A stretch of DNA of 19,241 nucleotides from Saccoglossus kowalevskii (Eukaryota > Hemichordata > Enteropneusta > Harrimaniidae). The stretch is from contig NW_003143796.1 of assembly GCF_000003605.2 (NCBI RefSeq), positions 523,976 through 543,216 on the forward strand, read 5' to 3'. The position numbers and the translations under genes were made by a program. Below the pieces are notes generated by a model, which saw only the letters and a program-made list of their open reading frames with translations, ran no database searches and was not told where the DNA came from. Below are positions 1 to 9,851 of this stretch, piece after piece; within the stretch, counting starts at the first letter, position 1; the number at the start of each line of letters is the position of its first letter.

Positions 1-211
1 GCTTTGTACCTATGTTTCACTTGCAAGCTAAATGTATATATGCAGGTACAAAAACAAAACATGTTCCACCCGCAACTTTGTTATGTTCACAGCACATTCT
101 ACTCACAGGCATATTGTTATGTGCCTAAAATGTTATATTATGTACATAATGTTTCAATATGGTTGTAATGTAAATAACATTGCCGTGACTCGTAACTCTG
201 TGACCCCAGTG
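1..211. other. Non-coding or unassigned edge sequence
   Basis: I see no supportable gene or repeat here. A frame opens with ATG at 32 and runs 99 codons, ending inside the neighbouring palindrome at 331. It has no recognisable domain, no start context and no splice context, and it is rich in Cys, Met and Tyr, as AT-rich chance frames are. I treat it as random. The window boundary cuts the left side, so a feature could continue upstream. Confidence 0.4.
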
Positions 212-336
212 AATATTATAAGGTTATTACGAAGATACCTCAAAGTATGCACAAAGACAGTACAGCTGGAGCATTGGAGGTTGATGCGCGGCATACTGTC
301 TAAAGTGCATACTCGTAATAACTTATTATAATCTTT
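212..336. repeat. Imperfect ~125-bp palindrome (foldback, MITE-like)
   Basis: Nested inverted pairs read directly: GTTATTACG (223-231) with CGTAATAAC (314-322); AGTATGCAC (244-252) with GTGCATACT (305-313); AGACAGTA (255-262) with TACTGTCT (294-301). Outside these, the AT-rich ends (about 212-222 and 323-336) also pair with small gaps. A ~12-nt internal bulge (232-243) is present only in the left arm, and the loop is about 31 nt (263-293). The nested order fits a single long hairpin. It may be a short foldback transposable element or a hairpin-forming transcript. No target-site duplication is obvious and no other copy was found in the window. Confidence 0.6.
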
Positions 337-1071
337 TCCTTCCACGAATACCGATACACCATGGAAATGCTGAAATCCAAAATATTTAGAACAAAATCAG
401 TGAACTTCTTTGTGTGGAGTCTGGTCAAACTTTGGTGACAGCCATGTTTGTTTTCACTATTAGAGGACGCTTACGCGCGTAATCATTCCATATTTGGAAT
501 TCGCATTTCCTATTATGGTAGGATGAAAATACCCCGTAAAATAACGCAAAATAACAGCATACTTATGGCATTACGATGACAGATGTGTAATAATTTTCAT
601 TTCATTTAAATGTTTGTTTGAAAAGTGAACAGTTAGTATTTACACCACTATGATTGCAACACTATGGAAATGACTTCATCTACTGATAGTTAAGGCGGCA
701 GCTACATATGTATAAGTTGTCAGGAAACAGCTTGGTGGTTCATGCAGGTGTTGCCCACCTTGGTATTAAAGTAGCTTAATTCAGTTTTCAATAAGGCTAG
801 GTAGGAGAATTAAATCTATGATTAAAAATTGTCACCCACGTCTTCTCTTGATGTCACATATGGCAGATCTTGAAAAGGGATTAGCTATGATATTTCTACC
901 AGCAAGTTTACTAACCAGGTTAAATTCATAAAAGAATCCGTGAACTGTAATCATTTATTCCGCTGTGTGTGTAACTTAGCTCTGCTGTCAGGTGACGTGA
1001 AGCTTTTAGTTTGCCTAATTGTTGTTGTTCATCATCGACTTAACATCAACATAAATGACACTGGTTCTTTA
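337..1071. other. No gene seen; AT-rich unique sequence
   Basis: Moderately AT-rich sequence without an open frame worth naming, without recognisable repeat structure and without a convincing splice-site pair. A regulatory or intronic role cannot be excluded. Confidence 0.4.
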
Positions 1072-1105
1072 AAACACCGTCCTGCAACACCGATGGACGG
1101 TGTTT
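1072..1105. repeat. GC-rich perfect 11-bp stem hairpin
   Basis: AAACACCGTCC (1072-1082) is followed by a 12-nt loop (1083-1094) and its exact reverse complement GGACGGTGTTT (1095-1105). The stem extends by about three more A/T pairs if one base is bulged. It stands out from the AT-rich surroundings. The sequence does not match the histone mRNA 3' stem-loop, and a T-run terminator reading makes no sense in a eukaryotic Pol II context. It could be the core of a small foldback element. Function unknown. Confidence 0.65.
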
Positions 1106-1231
1106 AAAACTACTCTTCGAAATGTTTGTTTGTTTGGGTGGTTTCATTCCGATTTGTTCATTTTGTGTTGATATCTATAGTTTTCTATTTGAAGTGAATT
1201 TTTGGTAAAAAAAGCTATTATTTTTGAATGC

Positions 1232-1249
1232 CTTCTTCTTCTTCTTCTT
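1232..1249 (+). repeat. (CTT)6 microsatellite
   Basis: Six perfect CTT units are followed directly by AGGGG. The pyrimidine tract plus AG mimics a 3' splice acceptor on the plus strand, but the downstream sequence has no open frame. I call it a microsatellite. Confidence 0.85.
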
Positions 1250-2931
1250 AGGGGAAAAATAAAACTTGAGTAATTGATATGCATGAATATGATTGCAACC
1301 AAACTGTTATGCATTGTAGATATGGTTATTTTACCATTTGTATATGTCAACTTAAGTTTTAAAAATGCTGAGTCTCATATTAATGATAAACTTTCCGTTC
1401 TGCCCAGTGCTTTTGACAGCTTTGTACTGTAAAACATGTCTTTTTAGCGAATTTAGCGAGAGAGCTTATTTGCTAATTCAAGATGTCGCTAATGGTGTAT
1501 TCAATAAATTCAAAATGGTCGCCAAACAACGTCTTTTTTCTCAACACACACTTTGTAAACAACACAAAAAAAAAACGTACTGGCATGATAGATACACTTT
1601 ATTGAAAAGTAAATTAACACAAAAAAAAGAAACGTATTCATTGTGGTCATTATTTCAATGAAAATAGATAAATGAAGTGATACTGATATATTATTACGAA
1701 AATTAGTCGTACTTTCTTTGTTTTTATGGAAATGATAACTGTGCATTTGTTTTTGCGCATGACAGACAAGTATTGTGAAAACAGGAAATCAACAATGACA
1801 AGAGCGATTCACTAAATCAACATTTCGCTATTGCATGTCGCTTTTTCAACATGTTTTACAGTATGTTTTGCATAAAACAAAATCAGATTTTTATTAAAAC
1901 TCCTGAAAGTCATACTGATTTATTACTGAAGAATTCAGATTTGTTCATTGCATGACAATATCTGTTTTATTTTTAATGAATGAATAAATGCAATTTGGTG
2001 AGTTGTGATCAGTGAAACCTGCTGTCTGAACTCTTTTTAAAGTTCATCAGGTCAACTCCATTCAGAATCACAGATAAAGCTATCAAATTCTGAATTCTCT
2101 AAATAAACAAATATGACAGCCAAGCTGTCTCAACTGAAAGGTCACTTAATTTTAATAAGCAGTAGTGTGTAAACTGATATATTTTTGCGAGAGACAACTT
2201 GTCATTGTGTTGCCTCGGATGACAAAAACGGTTGTCCAGAACAATCAAATAACTGCTAATTTTAAACCCTGGAATGATGAATTTTTTTCCCCCCAGTTAA
2301 AATTTTCTTTTCGAATACTTTTATCAAACTGGATTCTTGCATAACAAATAGTACATTATTATGTACATGTATCTGACCACAAACCAAACCAGAAACCAAT
2401 GTGTTGTTAAATATACTGTCTCCATTCACAAAATAAATGTGTTCCTACATGTTTATTTTTAAAAGACTTTGATCAACACCTCTATTTAGTCCAAAATTAT
2501 CAAAACAGTTGTAGAAAAATACATTTAAATGGGGAAAATGTGAAACAAAATTTAGGCTGGAAAAAATATGGCATTCAAAGAGTCAACAAAATTATTGGTG
2601 AAATTTGGTATTAGTATTTCTACTGGACTTTTGAAAATGCAATATCCTACTTCAATTTCATATTTTGCGTATATTGCATAATGGGACATGTTCTTTTTCG
2701 TTTGACCTCGTCAATATGACCCTCAAATGGAGAATTGCATTGCAATAATCTGCTAGTTAAGCTACAGAACAATATACTTCAGCCTAAGTGGCTTTATAAC
2801 TTTGTGTGATTTTATCAGAGCCCTGTTGTTTAGCTTCCCGGAGGAGTGTGAATATAATGTACAATGGTGAAACTGTGCTGTGGTTAGGGTATGTGGAAAG
2901 TTTCCATGTTGGATGTAGCTGAACTCCACAT
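1250..2931. other. No gene seen; AT-rich sequence with A-run direct repeat
   Basis: A ~20-bp motif of the form AACAC-A(n)-ACGTA occurs twice, at about 1560-1579 and 1616-1636. Both copies contain long A runs and lie within a 98-codon chance frame (1365-1661). Otherwise the stretch is AT-rich with no recognisable gene. A C-run ending in AG at about 2290 looks like a splice acceptor, but no paired donor or coding sequence follows. Confidence 0.4.
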
Positions 2932-2945
2932 GGGGGGGGGGGGGG
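2932..2945 (+). repeat. G14 homopolymer run
   Basis: Fourteen consecutive G residues, very unusual in this AT-rich context. The sequence around it contains a repeated short word (CCACATGG before, CACACATGG after). Such runs are length-unstable and prone to assembly error, so the exact count should be treated with caution. Confidence 0.8.
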
Positions 2946-3550
2946 TCTCACACATGGTATATTATCCTCAGAACAATAAGCATATAGAAAAACAAATATT
3001 TCAAAATGAAAAGATGTTTCGATGATTGAGTACATTTGACTATTTAATATTTGTTTAGTCGAACACTTCTTAGTTATAAGTATTTCTTAATGGCATGCCA
3101 TTCATTTAAATAGGTTATTAATCAACTGTGAGTGGTTATGACCTTTGTAACTGATCTGACTTATCTTTCCAACTTGCATTCCAGTGATTAAATACAGTGT
3201 ATTTATTGCTTGTACAATGACTTTGTCATTATTTAATTAATTATTTTAAAAATTAATAAATGTCAATAAAATTGAAATAAATGTATATGAAGTGAAATAA
3301 TAAAATTATTAACAGTATTCTAACTAATTTAGAAATTTACATTCAATAATGTTCAAAAAAAGTAATCTGTTATATGGGTTCATAATCCCCACTTAATTCT
3401 CGTCAGTACTTGAAAGTTAGCACATTGGCTGAAAAAAAATCTCTATCTCGGTGATAAAATTTTTTTTTTTTTTTGACAAGTTGTTGAAAAAAAATGAAAT
3501 ACTAAATTTGTTTGAAATTTTATTTTCACCAAATTTCCTACCAACATTTT
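2946..3550. other. No gene seen; very AT-rich, with a T-run
   Basis: The stretch 3220-3350 is almost purely A and T, with many TTAAT/AATAAA-like words. A long T-run lies near 3460. AATAAA hexamers occur, but there is no coding region upstream for them to serve. Nothing here supports a gene. Confidence 0.45.
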
Positions 3551-3605
3551 GTGTGTGGGGTGGGGGTGGGTCCTTGTTTAGTAGTAAGTTAAAGAACCCC
3601 CCCCC
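3551..3605. repeat. G-tract cluster with facing C9 run
   Basis: G tracts of 4, 5 and 3 separated by single T residues lie at about 3557-3570, followed about 27 bases later by C9 (3597-3605). The G and C tracts could pair as a hairpin. The three G tracts are one short of a classic four-tract intramolecular quadruplex, although the 5-G tract gives some register freedom. Simple-sequence origin is likely; any function is speculative. Confidence 0.55.
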
Positions 3606-4200
3606 TCAATATACTTACTGAGCGTAATTTCATATACCAAAGAGTATTAAATTAACTCTATGGTCTCATGTATAAGTGTAAATTATATTATAATAAATGC
3701 CTTTTTTTTTGCATATCTAATGATTTTTCCACGACTGAGTTCAGACGCAATATGATTTTTTTTTAAGCATCAAATTAACTTTTAACAAAGGATTTCCCAC
3801 TTGTTCTATTCAAAGTGAGTTGATTATAATGTTATGTTCCGTATTTTATGCTATATGGTTTACTGCAATATGTTAGTCATGATCCTTTACTAAATTAACA
3901 TCAAGGACTGTCAGATTTTTATTGTTATCTTGTCCTAGAAAAAAAATTACAATTTTCCTTGCTTATATTGGAATCTGAGATGAGATGTGAGCTTACCTGC
4001 CTTGATAATAGGTTTTGTAAATATTTGAACAAACTGGTGGGTTGAAAGTTTATAGCCAATGGAGCCACCTATGTCTATTCATGTGTGGGAGATATATCCC
4101 TGACTATGTTTATATTAGACCAGTCAATCTATCCACTGGGAGCCCTGTTTACTATCTTAGCTATGCTAGGATTGCCAACACGGTTTTAATTAAGTACCGC
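3606..4200. other. No gene established; flank of candidate first exon
   Basis: AT-rich at first, then less so from about 4060. On the minus strand there is a good donor (CAAGGCAG then GTAAGC, reading leftwards from about 3998), but the open frame before it has only ~27 codons and no pyrimidine-rich acceptor, so I do not call an exon. If the exon ending at 4780 is a first exon, a promoter should lie in or just after this stretch. I see no clear TATA/initiator pair. Confidence 0.35.
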
Positions 4201-4203
4201 AGT

Positions 4204-4222
4204 GCACCGTGGGTAATCTAGT
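4204..4222 (-). promoter_or_regulatory. Weak ZNF143/SBS-like motif upstream of candidate exon
   Basis: The minus strand reads ACTAGATTACCCACGGTGC, which agrees with the animal promoter motif ACTACAATTCCCAGCATGC at about 13 of 19 positions, including the central CCCA and terminal TGC. The position just before the candidate first exon suits that proximal-promoter motif. The mismatches are substantial and one such hit is expected by chance at moderate frequency. Confidence 0.2.
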
Positions 4223-4565
4223 GCTTTTCCTCTCAGCTGTTGACACTGTATAATACATTGCAGATTCAACTTGTATAACTTCAGTGTAATAGTATCTAGT
4301 CTCGGATAATTCTGGAGTTTCTACATCTGGTGGACTCAGAGAATGTTAGCTCATGCTAGTTTGTAAATAGCTGTGACATATACAGGACTAGTTTTGTTTG
4401 TTTCTTTCCTGGATACATTACTGTGCACTACAGAGTTCTAGCTGTGTTTTGTGTAGCACTGCGTTTGAACCCAGTCAAGTGTACTTTTTGTCATCACATG
4501 TGTTATGTGTGGGAGAAAGCTTTTTATTTGGGTTTTTGTGTGTTTCATCAGTGTGTATCTTACTG

Positions 4566-4622
4566 ATGGTTGAAGCATCGGCAACGTTTTTAATGACCTC
4601 GCTGTCATCATTGGACTGCTGA
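4566..4622 (+). other. Upstream ORF, 18 codons, in the candidate leader
   Basis: ATG at 4566 opens a frame that closes with TGA at 4620-4622, 76 bases before the candidate main ATG and in a different frame. Upstream ORFs of this size are common in animal leaders and can reduce initiation downstream. Its existence as a functional uORF depends entirely on the surrounding exon being real. The peptide has no recognisable features. Confidence 0.25.
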
Positions 4623-4698
4623 TTTCTAGACGTCATCCATCTTTTTCACAAACCTTTAAGGATATTGGTTATTTACTTCTAAGTGTTACATCCTGGAT

Positions 4699-4780
4699 AT
4701 GAGCGGTTTCCCCTCTTCAATCACCATCGTCATGGAGTCTGTTTATATCGAATACCAGGAAAGGCCTTCTGAGTTTATGG
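4699..4780 (+). CDS. Candidate first coding exon, unknown protein (partial)
   Basis: ATG at 4699 follows an in-frame TAA (about 4657-4659), so it is the first start in its frame. It runs 27 codons plus one base to 4780, where the frame meets a consensus donor (GTAAGA at 4781), giving phase 1. The peptide begins MSGFPSSITIV and continues through a second Met at residue 12 into an acidic, aromatic stretch (VYIEYQERPSEFM). Codon use is mixed, with more C and G at third positions than the surrounding DNA. I do not recognise the protein. No phase-1 continuation exon is convincing in the remaining ~14 kb; the nearest tries hit stops quickly (12087-12136; 17597-17661). If unspliced, the frame would end at a TGA after 43 codons. 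It could also be a chance frame. Confidence 0.33.
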
Positions 4781-7275
4781 GTAAGAATATCCACTCTCTT
4801 CAGTTTTATAATCACCCAAGGCATGTCTGATCATTGATCTTTGCTAGCGTTCTTACAATCACTATCCAGTCAAAGACTAATTTTTTTGTTAGACAGAACT
4901 CATTTTTTCTGATTACCAATAAATCAATCTGGAATGAACTAATCAACAACTGAGATGGCACTGGTCGAAAAGAAAAATACAAATTTTGACAGATCCTCAA
5001 CTACATCTTGTTCTTTTTTAACCTTACACGTTACTTCTTTTTGCAATTAAACAGGTCTTGAAATTAATTTTTTTCTCACAACCTTTTATTTCTGAAAACT
5101 GAATCTGTTCCAACCTTAAATTTCCATATGGTTTAATCTCTGTGTAAGGCATGTTTCCACCCCCTCATATTCATTGTGTAGGACACAAATACTGTGCGCA
5201 CTGGATTTCTGTGTTGCTGTTTTACAACATATGTCTTTTTGTCTTGTTTCTGATTCATTTCATGGTTATTCTTTTTTCTAGTGCTGTCTGTAAAATGAAA
5301 TATGTTTTTATTAATTTAAAATTAAATTAAAATATGGCATTGTAATTTTTTTAAGATATGCCTCCTAAACTACCAATAACTATTTTAAATAATACTAATT
5401 TAAAACTAAATTGCTAATTTAAAATATCAGAATTTTGACTCGTAGATTAAAATTAATAGTTGCTCTTTAATTTCTTTATTCTAATATTTGAACCTGAAAT
5501 AGAATATATTTTATTAAATCTGACATATTTGCCTTAAAGTTATCATTTCATATTCAGCTATTTTTGATAACAAATTTTATATAGGTATAAATAAATAATC
5601 ACATTGTGTTAATTATTAAATATGGGTAATCTGAATACTGGGTTATTAATTCTCCAATGGTGACTATATTTTAATTAATTTTCATTCAGAGGCATAGTAA
5701 TGGAGAATTTTTCATTTTAGTTGGTAGTCAGTCTTTCAAAATACTGAATTTGTGTAGTTTTTTATTTGTATTTTTGGTAGATTTATTTTTTGCTGGTTTA
5801 TCTAGCTAATAAAAATACATTGAAAGTGAGCCCCTTGTAATTTATATTAATGGGTTTGTTTATTTCATGGTGTTCAATTGACTAACTGTGTTTTCTTAAT
5901 TACAGTACACAGTACATGTCTATCATGCTCATTACTGATTGTCTGTCTCTACTTGTATTCAAATTGGTGATCATATACAAGAGACATGTTTTGAATGATG
6001 AATTAAATCAATGTAAGACTTGAATACAGGTATCTAGAAGGATTGTTCCGTGAATTTCAGTATTATTCTCTTTTTTTTTAGTCCAATAACACTTTTAATT
6101 CAACAAGAGACAAATTTTCACGTCCGAAAATGAAAAGTCCTTAAGCTTTTCACCACCAGTTCCCTCTTTTCATAACAAATTCACAAACTAGTCTTGTTTA
6201 TAGTCTGCACTTTTCCACAGAAGGTTGGTACAAAAATAGCCAAATTTTTGAGTAAAAACTAAAAATTGACTTAAATTTTGTCTGTTGGCTCCAAAATTAT
6301 TGTTCATTTTCAGAAATATTGAAGAATCTTAGAAAAAAAGTGCAGAATAATTTGGGTGAGAAAGTCTGATGGTAAAAAGGTTAATTTAGACCGAATTCAA
6401 ATGTTAAACTATTGAGTGTGTTACTGCACATAAATGCAATGCATTATGGGAGATAACTTTCCGTTGTATTTATTGGAGAACTTTACTAAATTATATGTCA
6501 ATTTTTGGTAATCTTTCAACAATATCAATAATATATGGAACAAGGCCTCTGCAGTGGTCATATTGAGTTGAAAATAAGTTAAAATAAAATAACCACATAA
6601 AATTGTGGTTCATAATTCCAAACATTCAATGATTTAGAAATTTTATAAAAGTTAAGCTTTAAGAAAATTTTCCTGCAATTATGACTTGTTTGTTTTGTTT
6701 TTTTCTTTTTTGTTCATAGGTTATGTGGAGTAATGTATTTATGATAAATTTACAATAAGCTATGAGAAAAATCACCATGTTATTCCACTAGTCTTACGTA
6801 TGGACACTGCATTCCTTCATTATTACATCCTCATGTAATAGTGTAAATACAATCACCCTCCTGTTTAATAGGCAACATCTAAAAATGAAAAGTCATTAAT
6901 TAAGCTCTCTCTCCCTCTCTGTCGGCTTAGCTCCCTGTATGATACAACTAAAGTGAAGTGAAGTTATTAGTACAGACATTTGACATATTGTGTGTTGCAG
7001 GTCGTATGTCACTTCGCTTTCTTTTTACACAATCCATTATCACACACTTCCAGTAGTGTGGGGGTATACCGTAATGTTTGTCGTCATCAGTATTGATGAT
7101 CTCAGTGGTGCATTACTTGAATGTTAATTCAATTTTTTTAAAATAGATTAAAATGTTTTTTGATCCCAGTTCTGCTCGTAGTAATTTAGCGATAATTATT
7201 TGGCACATTCACAATTAATATTGAGTAAAGATTAAATACAATCATAACAGAACAATTAATAACAACATCAATAAC
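4781..7275. other. Long AT-rich non-coding stretch (putative intron)
   Basis: No gene is supported. It contains low-complexity TTAATTTAAAATTAAATTAA-type sequence at about 5305-5430, a 7-bp AACCACA/TGTGGTT hairpin (6591-6610), and several acceptor-like sites (5905, 6081, 6719, 7000). Each is followed in phase 1 by an early stop or lacks a good donor. A GCATTATGGGA word at 6441-6451 resembles half of the ZNF143 promoter motif. If the exon ending at 4780 is real, this is the start of its intron. Confidence 0.4.
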
Positions 7276-7436
7276 CTGAGCGATAGTACATAGTGTGTTT
7301 GCCTCGCATCAGGGAGGTTCGGAGCATGATTCTTGGGCCAAATGGAGACTGGTTCCCACATGCACCTTAAATTAGCCCCAAAAACAAAACAAAAACTGCA
7401 ATGTCTAAAAATGTTGCCCGGCACAAAAAAAATAAC
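7276..7436 (+). mobile_element. Degenerate tRNA-derived SINE
   Basis: The head (about 7276-7336) keeps the usual tRNA-SINE order. A box-A-like CGATAGTACATAGTG (7281-7295) is followed by GTTTGCCTCGCATC, then GGGAGGTTCGG and a box-B-like GCATGATTCT (7324-7333; consensus GGTTCGANTCC). The body runs into A-rich 3' sequence (CCCCAAAAACAAAAC, then a second A-run at 7425-7432). AATAAC flanks both sides (7270-7275 and 7431-7436) and may be a short target-site duplication. The promoter boxes are mutated, so it is probably dead. A functional tRNA is excluded because the acceptor and anticodon arms do not pair. The minus-strand frame 7242-7424 is a shadow of it. Confidence 0.5.
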
Positions 7437-9010
7437 AGAAAATACAATACTTATTAAAACAATATATTAATATTAGCTAATTTATATTTAGGCTGTCTTT
7501 GCTGGAGAAGCTTGGGATTCACAAATAACATACATGTAATGTTTTCATAATCTGGCTCATAAATGAGCAGTCTTGCAAACAATTTTATTTCTGCGCTCTG
7601 TGTAATAACCCTATGGTTGCATTGAATAAAATTGTAGCGGCTGTACAATTGAATCAGAACTCCATAGGTATCAGATGATAAACAGGTGTAACCATATCGG
7701 TATGAAGAATGCCCTTTTATTCACAGGAACACTGGAAATAAATGCTGTACAACTCAAAACAGAAATGGGATCACAGCATGCAAAAAATTACTGAGCATAC
7801 TCAATCGGAATGTATTTAAATTGCAAAACTTGCACCAAACCATTGCATTGGTTGTTATATAAAGCTTTTCTCTGATTAAAAAATGATTAAAATTAATGTA
7901 CAGAACTTGCTTAAAATGGCCGAAACACATAAACCATTGAAACATATGCGATGGTGGTAGAAATATTTAGATACAACTTTAACTGCATAAATCAAACAGA
8001 AAGTGTAATGGATACTACGCCAGTAATCCGTGGTGACAATATGAATAAACATAAGTCATACTAACAACTACAATTTCACTATGGAATAAATCTTATTGAA
8101 ATAAGCATAATTCTGAATTTTATTTAAAGAGCGGTACCACGTCATGCCAGGCATGTGCGAGATATATGGGTCTCATATTAAAACAAAGATAGCAACTCCC
8201 TTTAACTGTTGCGCAGATCAACGTGTACAAATCGAGACGTTGCCAAGCTTTAATTAGGTATTTTTGTAGGTGATTGGAAGGTATCATAGGATTCACCAGC
8301 AGTAATTAGTGCAAGTCACGCCCTGGTCAAACCTCATACTTGTGATTTCCATTAGAAGAGCGCATTGAATTGTAAGTAAATGAACACAAATGTCACACAT
8401 GCGCAGCACGGCGACCATCGCACTTTAAATAACAACTATATATATGAAGTAGGTATGACAATACAAATGGTGTTTTTTCATCTCATATCATAACAGTGAT
8501 TACAAATTCTCTTCTTTTCATAGTGCCACATCTTTGCATTTCATGTAAACAAAATATATACATATACACTGCATTGGACTCCACTCGACGCAGCCCTAAA
8601 ACTGAGGAAATTTTAAAATGTACATATGGTGGAGCATGTGATATTTGCATGTGCATTTTGTATGTTATTAATTTCTCACTAAACTGTCATTGAGCCTAAT
8701 ATCACTCCAATCTGGGTCAAGTTCATTTTATCATGCACCAATAACTCTCTGATGCTTTCATTTTGTGCACATTGTGATTCATTACCAGGGGCAACAACCA
8801 AGGGATAGTGATATTAAACAGAGTAAGTCACATTGTCATGCTTCTCAATTTGTCACCTGCTCATTTTTTTCTTGCTTAATGAACCACAGACAAATATCCA
8901 GCTATCTAGTACTTGTACAGGAGTCAAAAAATTGGTTAAATTTGACGCTATATTGTTTATTTCAAAGTTATATTGGAATAAAAACACATTTACTTTTATT
9001 TCTATTTCTA
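7437..9010. other. No gene established; AT-rich unique sequence
   Basis: There are several short frames without family features. At 8789-8822 a 34-nt segment sits between an acceptor-like ATTACCAG and a perfect GTAAGT donor. It is open only in phase 0 and does not fit the phase-1 exon at 4780. On the minus strand an ATG at 8418 opens 41 codons to a TGA at 8293, starting ATGGTCGCCG, with no recognisable product. A TGCGCA word (8210 and 8400) and a TATATATA (8437-8444) are promoter-like but unsupported. Confidence 0.35.
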
Positions 9011-9087
9011 TATTTAATAATAGTATTAATAATAATAACAAATTTGTACATTAATTCTCTCTATTATTATAATAGTAATAATAATAC
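9011..9087. repeat. Imperfect (TAA)n/(ATT)n microsatellite
   Basis: Runs of TAA and ATT units with interruptions: AATAGTATTAATAATAATAA on the left, and ATTATTATAATAGTAATAATAAT on the right after a short TCTCTCT spacer. The two halves are partly self-complementary. This low-complexity sequence produces the apparent 143-codon frame 8765-9196, whose hydrophobic Ile/Leu/Asn/Tyr-rich second half is an artefact of AT triplets. Confidence 0.7.
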
Positions 9088-9684
9088 ATTTTTACATTTC
9101 TTGAATCTATATTTCTATGATTTACTACATTTAATGTTAACAGAGATATGTAGTGGAGAAAAAATGCCTGAAAAATTCAAAACTTTACAGTTTTGAAGTA
9201 ATTTCCACAGGAATCCATGTTTAAAGGATTATTGCATAAAAAATTGTCAGAAATGTCAGAATTTCATGACAACTACTTACATTTTTACTTTATTTGTATT
9301 ACCTTTGTAACCGAATACAGTTTTGAGATATGCTGAGATATTTTCAGCATCAAAACCAATAGTAAATGACTCAAATCACTATTTTTATAGACGTTTGAAC
9401 CATGTTGTGTGTGAAAAATAGTATAGTGACCAATCTATTTTTACCTGGGTTTTGTTAACAACAGCATGATATTAAACTATTATTGTAAATTTCAAAGAAA
9501 TATGATCAATTTGTTTTAATAGCAAGCACCTATTTTTAAGGAGGATTCTCCTTGATCACTGTAATGTTATTATCTACCAGAACACCAGAAAAATAAAAAT
9601 TACTGTTGCTACGTACTGTGCTAAGATAGATTGAATTGTTGTTTTTTTGCCAAAGGCTAGAAACAAATTAAAACTACTACTTAC
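9088..9684. other. No gene seen
   Basis: AT-rich sequence lacking frames, repeats or splice-site pairs that I can support. On the minus strand an acceptor-like pyrimidine tract ending in GTAG near 9577 precedes a short frame, but it does not join in phase to the candidate exon ending at 9685. Confidence 0.4.
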
Positions 9685-9766
9685 CAGTTCGATAAATTTA
9701 ATACTGCTGGGTCCTGAATTTGATATACCCTGATTATCCTTCAAATCCGCTATCAAAATGTGGTAA
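9685..9766 (-). CDS. Weak candidate minus-strand exon B (unknown protein)
   Basis: Reading the minus strand from 9766, one base followed by 27 sense codons ends in GAACTG before a perfect GTAAGT donor (9684 leftwards). The acceptor is TTCTGATGTTAG, with only a weak pyrimidine tract. The peptide contains HILIADLKDNQGIS and SSIKFIEL, of ordinary soluble-protein composition; I do not recognise a family. Joined to exon A (9852-9964), the codon split across the 85-nt intron becomes Tyr and the frame stays open. The other two frames of this segment are stopped. Such a fit can still arise by chance in 19 kb. Confidence 0.2.
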
Positions 9767-9851
9767 CTAACATCAGAATCATAAATTGTGAATTAATATG
9801 TAATTTTAAGGGCCATCGATAAGTTTACCGGGTCACTGGTGACATGTTTAC

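Larger units (their letters stand above)
4237..4780 (+). other. Candidate exon (5' leader plus first codons)
   Basis: The left edge is a pyrimidine-rich acceptor-like sequence (CTTTTCCTCTCAG ending 4236). The right edge is a consensus donor, ATGG then GTAAGAAT, at 4781. The block is visibly less AT-rich than its surroundings. It would be a 544-nt exon consisting mostly of untranslated leader. The leader carries an upstream ATG frame of 18 codons (4566-4622), which would damp translation. It may instead be a first exon whose transcription starts anywhere in 4240-4400; the acceptor would then be coincidental. No sequence similarity could be tested. Confidence 0.35.

Noticed and set aside
32-331. 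99-codon ATG frame at the left edge
   Set aside because: No recognisable domain, AT-driven Cys/Met/Tyr/Ile composition, and its 3' third is the palindrome at 212-336; the opposite strand is also open there.
1365-1661. 98-codon frame
   Set aside because: Built around A-runs and a short direct repeat; no family features and no splice support.
3998-4080. Minus-strand exon ending at a GTAAGC donor
   Set aside because: The donor is good, but the open stretch is about 27 codons with no pyrimidine-rich acceptor.
7276-7340. Functional tRNA gene
   Set aside because: Box-like words are present, but arms do not pair into a cloverleaf and box B is mutated; a SINE head explains it better.
8765-9196. 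Longest open frame (143 codons, non-ATG start)
   Set aside because: The second half is ATT/TAA low-complexity sequence giving a false hydrophobic segment; the first half has no recognisable motif. A short acceptor-to-GTAAGT segment (8789-8822) inside is out of phase with the only other exon candidate.
9832-9843. GTCACTGGTGAC palindrome
   Set aside because: Only 5-bp arms around a 2-base centre; expected by chance in 19 kb.
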